Assembly (NCBI GenBank): GCA_910589415.1
Contig: OU342631.1
Coordinates: 3,906,001 to 3,970,000 of the forward strand
DNA: 64,000 nucleotides
Origin: Malachius bipustulatus
Lineage: Eukaryota > Arthropoda > Insecta > Coleoptera > Melyridae
Reading direction: 5' to 3'
Below, one piece after another: positions 58,801 to 64,000 of this stretch. A program made the position numbers and the translations under genes. Numbering within the stretch: position 1 is the stretch's first letter; each line of letters begins with the position of its first letter. Under the pieces are notes generated by a model that searched no databases, was not told the DNA's origin, and saw only the letters and a list, made by a program, of their open reading frames with translations.

Positions 58801-59049
58801 ATTGAAGTTTCGTTCAATTAAATTGACATTTTAAATTATCGCTATTTTCATATTTTACAAATTTTAATTTGTTGTACACAATTCACAATTATTTCATTAT
58901 TTCTTTCTATTTGGATTTAGATTTGTTACTACTTGTCCTTGTTAGCATAAATAATAATTCCTAATTCCATAATAACAATAAATAAAGTACCTATTTAATT
59001 ACTTGCTCTTGCTAGTGACTAAAAGGTCACTAACACCACCGGAGCAATA
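55862..59049. other. Intergenic region between SCAP and CSN8 start sites
   Basis: If the SCAP first exon is right, this 3.2-kb region lies between two divergent genes. It has (TTG)n microsatellites with adjoining TTTCTCTCTCTGTGGGAGC at about 55980-56010 and again at 56306-56340, and two copies of TTCTTACGGACCGT(C/T)GTTCGG at about 56092 and 56137. A TTAATTAATT-rich stretch lies at 56820-56880, (ATA)n at 58143-58165, a CTTTAC(A/C)TT minisatellite at about 58300-58345, and the duplicated block at 58455-58845. I see no protein gene. Confidence 0.5.
58455..58845. repeat. Copy 2 of the duplicated non-coding block
   Basis: Direct partner of 55062-55385, somewhat longer through small insertions such as a short TAATAATAA run. 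It ends about 200 bp upstream of the CSN8 start codon, so it could overlap the CSN8 promoter. Confidence 0.85.
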
Positions 59050-62000
59050 ATGGTTTTAAACAGTGTAGAAAGGTTGATTGAAGATTTAGAAAAGCAGGAA
59101 TTAGAGGTAAATAATTTAGAGTTGACCGGGGATGTTTTTAATATTGTATGTAATTTAAATATTCTTGATTTAAAGGCTGTGAACGGTATTGCAACACCAC
59201 TAGTTTATGAACAGCTTCTTGCTTTGTACCTCTACCAAAATGACCTGTAAGTTTACTGCCATTATTGGTAAAAATTTGACTGTCTGAATTAATATTATGC
59301 ATGTCCTATAAATTCCAGATGTAATGCCAAGTACCTTTGGAAAAGAATACCGGAATGTATAAAGTCGTCAACACAAGAGCTGGAGCAAATCTGGAATGTA
59401 GGACGACACATGTGGAGAAGAGATTTCGTTGCTACGTACAATGCTCTGAAAGCCGTACGTTGGTCTGAAACTGTTGCAGAAATAATGCAGCAAGTTGAAG
59501 GTATTGTTTAAAAAAAAATTGGGTAATCCTGTACAATCTGTCGCTAAATTTTACCCTACCATATAAATAAAAATAAATCCTCCAAATTCCGGTTCGGTAA
59601 GTCAGGTCTTTGGTCAGGGTAGGTTTTTTTTTCATTTCAAGGCCATTTTAAGGAAAAAAAACCCTACCCTGACCAAAGACTATTGTTATTGTAACCGCGG
59701 TGGTGTGAGCAACGGAATGTGGTGCAGCCCTCCACACACTTTCTGGCTTGTATATGGTACGATTAAGTTTAAAAAGTCATATGTGACGTCATAAAAACCG
59801 TCCAAACTAAGATTTTTCATTTCACCAGAAAATGTCAAACAGTTAATTTTCAAGGTGTGAACGAGCGTAAATTATTAAAAGAATCATTCAAACAATGAAT
59901 TGAACCGCTTACGTCAGTTTGAGAGCCACTGACAACGACATAAAATTTATTCACGTAATGACATTCTATCCTCTGTGTTGTGCATTTAATTCTCATTCAA
60001 AACCAATGTTGACGTATATTAATTTATGCGGGATGGAGTGTTTAGACAAACTTGCTGGTTCTATGAGAACCACGTAAATGAAACAAAATAAATCGAACTA
60101 TCAGAAGGATGTGTATTCCTCGCGGTATTCTTAATCGATACATATGACTTTTTAAACTTCATCATACTATATGTTCATATCTCATGTATTTCTGAATTTT
60201 TGCAACAAATTACGGAAATATTTACTTATAACCTATTATAACTATAGTCTCAAGATGCATGTATGTATGTGTCATTAATGGATTGACGTGGTGGTAATCC
60301 TATACAGGCTGTCCCATTTTAATGTCCCACCCCGGATAACTTTTGTCAGTGACCTTGAATCAAAAATTTTTTGGTACAAAAGTTGTACAACTTGGAGGGG
60401 GACATTCGATGGCACTAATACTTTTGACCTTGGGTACAAGGTTCAAGGTCATTCAAGGTCAACTTTGTTTTTTTAAAAGGAACTTCCTATTTTTGACATC
60501 GACAATGGATTGCGCGTGAAAATATATGAGACTTTTTTTCTGAAAACGCAAATTTAATCGACTTATGCAGCTGCCAAAATTAATTTTTTTAAGCTTTGTG
60601 AATTTTTAACTCGAGAATGGTAGCTTTCTAAGAAAATCCGCAAGAGACAAAAAGTGCTTGGATTTGCGCAAGGAACCGTCACGAATTTTCTTGAACACAG
60701 GTGCTGAGAACAGAGTTTTCGTTAATTTTGAGCAATTTGTACCGAATGAAAAATTAAACTTTTCGTGATGGAAAATTGTTAATTTTGAGCTGCTTGTACC
60801 AAAGGAATAATTCAACTTTTCTTGATGAAAAATCTAACTTGTAGTTCTCTTCTAAACCTCACCATTCTCGAGTTGAAAATTCAAAAATTTTAAAATTTTC
60901 AATTTTGAAGGCTAAATTAATTGAGAAAATTTGCGTTTTCGGAAAAAAAGTTTCAGACAAAAGTCTCATATTTTTTCACGCGCAATCGATTGCCGATGTG
61001 AAAAATAGGAAGTTCCATTTAAAAAACAAAGTTGACCTTGAATGACCTTGAACATTGTACCCAAAGTAATCCAGGGGATTAAAGTCTGGTGACCTTGCTG
61101 GCCAAGGAACTGCAGAACCTCTTCCAATCCACCGGTTTGTATAATTTTTATTAAGAAATTCTGTTACTTGTTGACCAAAGTGTGGAGGTGCACCATCGTG
61201 CTGAATCCACATCCGTTGTCTTACATTAATAGGAACCACAATTGTAGCATATTTCACGTAGTTTTAGAAAATGGCACCAAACTTTGAATAAAATGCATAC
61301 AGGGTGAACTTTTCGACAAAACCGAAAGATATCAAAAAAATAAGTACGGCCCTGCAGTTTTCAAATCGGCGAAAAATGCGAGGTATTAAGTGTCATTAGT
61401 AGAGCATATCTACCAAATTTCGTTAAATTCGATCAATTCGTTCAAAAGATATCGCTCATCAAAGATTTCGGCAAATTGCACAAATCTTTGTGCAATTTAA
61501 TTAGGTATGAAATTATAAATTTCATAATATTAATAAATAAATATTTTATTTATAAGAATATTGTGTTCATTGTTATTTTTAGGTGGAGGTTTTAATTTTA
61601 TACATGATGTTTCACCAGCACACCGACAGGGTAGGTGTAGTTTTTCAAGGCGATTCAGAATCTGGTTTTGAAATTTTTCTGGAGCCCTTCGTTTCGATGT
61701 TACAGGGTGATTCATGCATTTTGCCGAAATTTTTAATGAGCAGTATCTTTTGAACAAATTGATGGAATTTAATGAAATTTGGTAGATATGCTCCACCAAT
61801 GACACCATCACATTTTTCGCCGATTGGAAAACTGCAGGGCTGTACTTAATTTTTCAGGTCTCCATCGGTTTTGTCAAAAAGTTCACTCTGTATGCATGTT
61901 CTTCAAAGTTTAGTATCATTTTTCAAAACTACATGAAAAATGCTACAATTGCGGTAAAAAAATTACTTGGCATCATTACACTGAATCGAGAAGAAAATAA

Positions 62001-62721
62001 AAACTTTTATTTTTTTCAGGATTTCAATTCATGGTTGTTAATAATTTTTGAAAAATCAAATGTAATTTTTTTAAACTTACGTATTTTGTAGTCATTTCAG
62101 ATACATTTGCTTGATCTACAGATTTAGCCAAGATTAGGGACCGTTCTAGATTTTTTCGAGCGAAAAATAAGTTTTGTCTGTGAATTAGGTTGATTTTTCC
62201 CACTGTAGTAATTTTGACTGTAGTTTCATTTTTTTTTTTTTTTCATTTAATTTAGAGTGAAGTAAAGTAAATTATTTGTTTAAATCGTCGTTAGGTCTGC
62301 CTGTCGCCACTTTTTGAGCAAAGTTTCCTGTATTATAGTTTAACGTATTTGATGTATTTCAAGTGTACAAATTGTATAAGTGAGTTGTACTATTTGGCAT
62401 ATTAACTGATAAAGTTTACCCCCACCTGCAATAATAAATTTAATAAACTAACATTTGAAATTAATTTTAGATACAGTGAGAGCAAGAGCCGCAGATTTGA
62501 TCTCACAAGCATACTCTTCGATAACAATTAATTCAGTCGCTACAATGACGGGTCTCTCAGTTGAAGTAGCTATAAAGGCTTGTGCGGATAAAGGTTGGAA
62601 ATTTGATCAAGACACTCGAATGGTGCATCCTGTCAGGCAGCCCAGTGAACCTTCAGGACACATCAGCAGTGAGAATCAGCTCCACAAACTTACTGATTTT
62701 GTATCTTTCCTAGAAAACTAA
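59050..62721 (+). CDS. CSN8: COP9 signalosome complex subunit 8
   Basis: The smallest PCI subunit of the COP9 signalosome, the complex that removes NEDD8 from cullins and so controls cullin-RING ubiquitin ligases in nucleus and cytoplasm. Exons: 59050-59246, 59319-59500, 62471-62721 (TAA). Phases agree and give 209 aa, the same length as human COPS8. Family blocks are NGIATPLVYEQLLALYLYQN (end of exon 1), AKYLWKRIPECIKSS and VRWSETVAEIMQQ (exon 2), and ISQAYSSITINSVATMTGL, KGWKFDQDTRMVHP and LTDFVSFLEN (exon 3, PCI winged-helix part). The joins give YQNDL|CNAKYLW and QQVE|DTVRARA. The ATG at 59050 is the first in frame. Intron 1 is 72 bp; intron 2 is about 3 kb and holds several transposons. 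Confidence 0.96.
59601..59680. repeat. 80-bp GTCAGGTCTTTGGTCAGGGT hairpin element
   Basis: The arms GTCAGGTCTTTGGTCAGGGT and the complement ACCCTACCCTGACCAAAGAC, with A/T-run inner parts, almost completely pair. It is a sister of the hairpin at 19078-19158. It lies in CSN8 intron 2. Confidence 0.85.
59753..60171. repeat. TIR element with TGACGTCA (copy B)
   Basis: A shorter copy of the 25456-25959 family in the same orientation. It keeps the GATTAAGTTTAAAAAGTCAT end, the TGACGTCA site at 59784-59791 and the opposite ATGACTTTTTAAACTTCATC end. It lies in CSN8 intron 2. Confidence 0.8.
60303..61075. mobile_element. Inverted-repeat element with TCAAGGTCA sites
   Basis: It starts TACAGGCTGTCCC at 60303. 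The arms about 60425-60560 and 60900-61075 are inverse: TCAAGGTCATTCAAGGTCA, AGGAACTTCCTATTTTTGAC and TTGCGCGTGAAAA on the left, their complements on the right. No clear right terminus is visible, because the right arm runs into transposase-like sequence at about 61075. Confidence 0.65.
60976..61257 (-). pseudogene. Mariner-like transposase fragment (DDE domain part)
   Basis: The minus-strand frame from 61257 reads KYATIVVPINVRQRMWIQHD then GAPPHFGQQVTEFLNKNY, NRWIGRGSAVPWPARSPDFN and PLDYF. The QHDGAPPH and ARSPDFNPLDYF motifs carry the second and third catalytic acids of the Tc1/mariner-type DDE domain found in many insects. After PLDYF it runs into the arm of the inverted-repeat element (61075 and lower), so only about 60 residues are transposase. 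Non-functional; CSN8 intron 2. Confidence 0.8.
61236..61955. repeat. About 720-bp inverted repeat partly made of transposase sequence
   Basis: The arms 61236-61460 and 61730-61955 pair imperfectly. Examples are ACAATTGTAGCAT, GCATACAGGGTGAACTTTTC and ACAAAACCG on the left with their complements on the right. The outermost part of the left arm is the start of the transposase frame (KYATIVV), so the right arm holds an inverted copy of the same codons. Confidence 0.65.
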
Positions 62722-64000
62722 GAATTTTTGCTGTTTATTATAAGTAGGTATTTATCTTGATTAAAATTTATATAAAAATCTGTCAGTTGTGAATTATTTT
62801 TTTAAGAACCAATAATTAATGGGGTCCGACCAGGGGCCTAGGAATTTAGATTTTTTTTTTTTTTTTGAAAATAGATCTAAGGTCTATTTTTTATTTAGAT
62901 GGACTTGTCAAACAGCTGTCAAGTTGGTAGCTTATGTGCAATTTTTAAACAGTAATTTTGATATTCTCGGATGGCTGCCTGTTTCCTTGACCTTGAAAAA
63001 AATTTTGTGATTAGAGTAGCCGCACTACTCTATAGATTACGACGTCATCTGCATAACATGTTTCCTTGTTGCACTGTTATAAAACGAAAATTAAAAAATT
63101 CTAACTCTAGTTCTTTTTTAGTAGTTAGTTACTTTTTTTTAGGATAAATTAAACTGTTGTTTGGCATGACCATATTATCTAATGATAGACGTTTTGTGAA
63201 AACTGAATCTGGGACCTAAGTCGGTACTGTAGTTACAGCGAAAACGCTAAGGAACTCCATTTTATATATTTTATATATATCAAACATTTTATAGAAATAA
63301 ATAGTTTTATAAACGAACACAAACAACCATTCCGAGCTGGGATTTGAACCTCAGATGGTGCCCTAAACCGCTGTACTACCGCCCGCACTTTGGTAAACAT
63401 AATTACAATTATTAATATAATATGTGTACCACCTACTTTAGGGAGGGGATGCTGATGGAGCTGACATATACCACCAATTTGAGGGAGGGAACGGCGTTTG
63501 ATTTGTTTTTTATTGTTTTATATTCATCAAAATATTATTTTGTAACCATAATATGTTTTTCTGAGGAATCTTATATTTGAGAGTTTCTTTGAATACCTAC
63601 CTGTAATTCATAACCCATAACCAGTAATAGGTATCTAAAACGTCATATCATTTTAAAGCAATAGCTGTAAAAGAATTTAAGCACTGCCTCAGTAAAAAAA
63701 AAAACGACAAGATAAATACTTGAGTGTTTATTGAAGAAGGTAAATTTGCTACAGTTGATAAAGGGAAAGAAAAATTAGTTAGGGAGACGTATAAAATATT
63801 CCTATAAAATGGGAATTTAAGAATTTATACATAAATCGATTAATATTTCCTAATAATCAGTGACTTATCAGCACAAAGCCACTACAATAGTATAAAAAAT
63901 TGAATAAGACCTCATAAAAATTAAAAATTAAATATACAAGCTCGGGTACTCTTTTTAATTTGCTGCAGAAGGATCAAAACAATTTTTATTTTATTTGCTC
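62722..64000. other. Region downstream of CSN8
   Basis: A+T-rich and without a supportable gene. No AATAAA was found close to the CSN8 stop; the exact 3' end is unknown. A tRNA-like element is at 63325-63390. The last 500 bases show nothing recognisable. Confidence 0.5.
63325..63390 (-). repeat. tRNA-derived SINE-like sequence
   Basis: On the minus strand GCGGGCGGTAGTACAGCGGT, an A-box-like start, is followed by GGTTCAAATCC (63350-63340), a perfect B box. A- and B-box are too close for a full tRNA, and there is no anticodon arm, so a SINE head or tRNA fragment is more likely than a gene. Confidence 0.4.

Overview
The window looks like nuclear DNA from an insect, probably a holometabolous one, although the order cannot be fixed from sequence alone. 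It is strongly A+T-rich. Its genes are split by GT-AG introns of about 50 bp to 10 kb. Five conserved animal genes can be reconstructed exon by exon, and every intron phase agrees.

Layout: (1) 397-10553, plus strand: the 3' four fifths of an ABCC/MRP4-type ABC transporter. (2) 11698-16312, minus: a complete seven-exon mitochondrial transcription termination factor of the mTERF5 type (497 aa). (3) 18500-21999, plus: NHP2, the H/ACA snoRNP core protein (two exons, 163 aa). (4) 22000-28617: a gene-poor stretch with several miniature transposons. (5) 28618-31440, minus: a 5'-truncated non-LTR retrotransposon with a long open reverse transcriptase frame. (6) 31715-45866, minus: SCAP, the sterol-sensing SREBP escort protein (ten exons, 1267 codons), with a proposed five-codon first exon at 55847-55861. 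(7) 59050-62721, plus: CSN8, COP9 signalosome subunit 8 (three exons, 209 aa). The mTERF/NHP2 pair and the SCAP/CSN8 pair are each head to head. The genes belong to unrelated housekeeping pathways: membrane export, mitochondrial gene expression, rRNA pseudouridylation, lipid homeostasis and cullin deneddylation. There is no operon and no sign that they act together.

Introns and intergenic DNA are packed with short non-autonomous inverted-repeat elements. Many end in TACAGG(G/C)TGTCCC-like or CCGTATTCA-like termini. Several families have two or three copies inside the window. There are also LINE fragments, transposase remnants, a five-copy intronic satellite, and three large foldback structures: 16468-18105, 46731-47696 and 51162-52197. 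The most unusual is at 46731-47696. It contains a perfect 73-bp-arm palindrome built from a 10-bp unit that is itself self-complementary.

I found no convincing undescribed gene system. The points most worth a second look are the foldback elements, the proposed SCAP micro-exon, the absence of the vertebrate MELADL motif in this SCAP, and the duplicated non-coding block between SCAP and CSN8.
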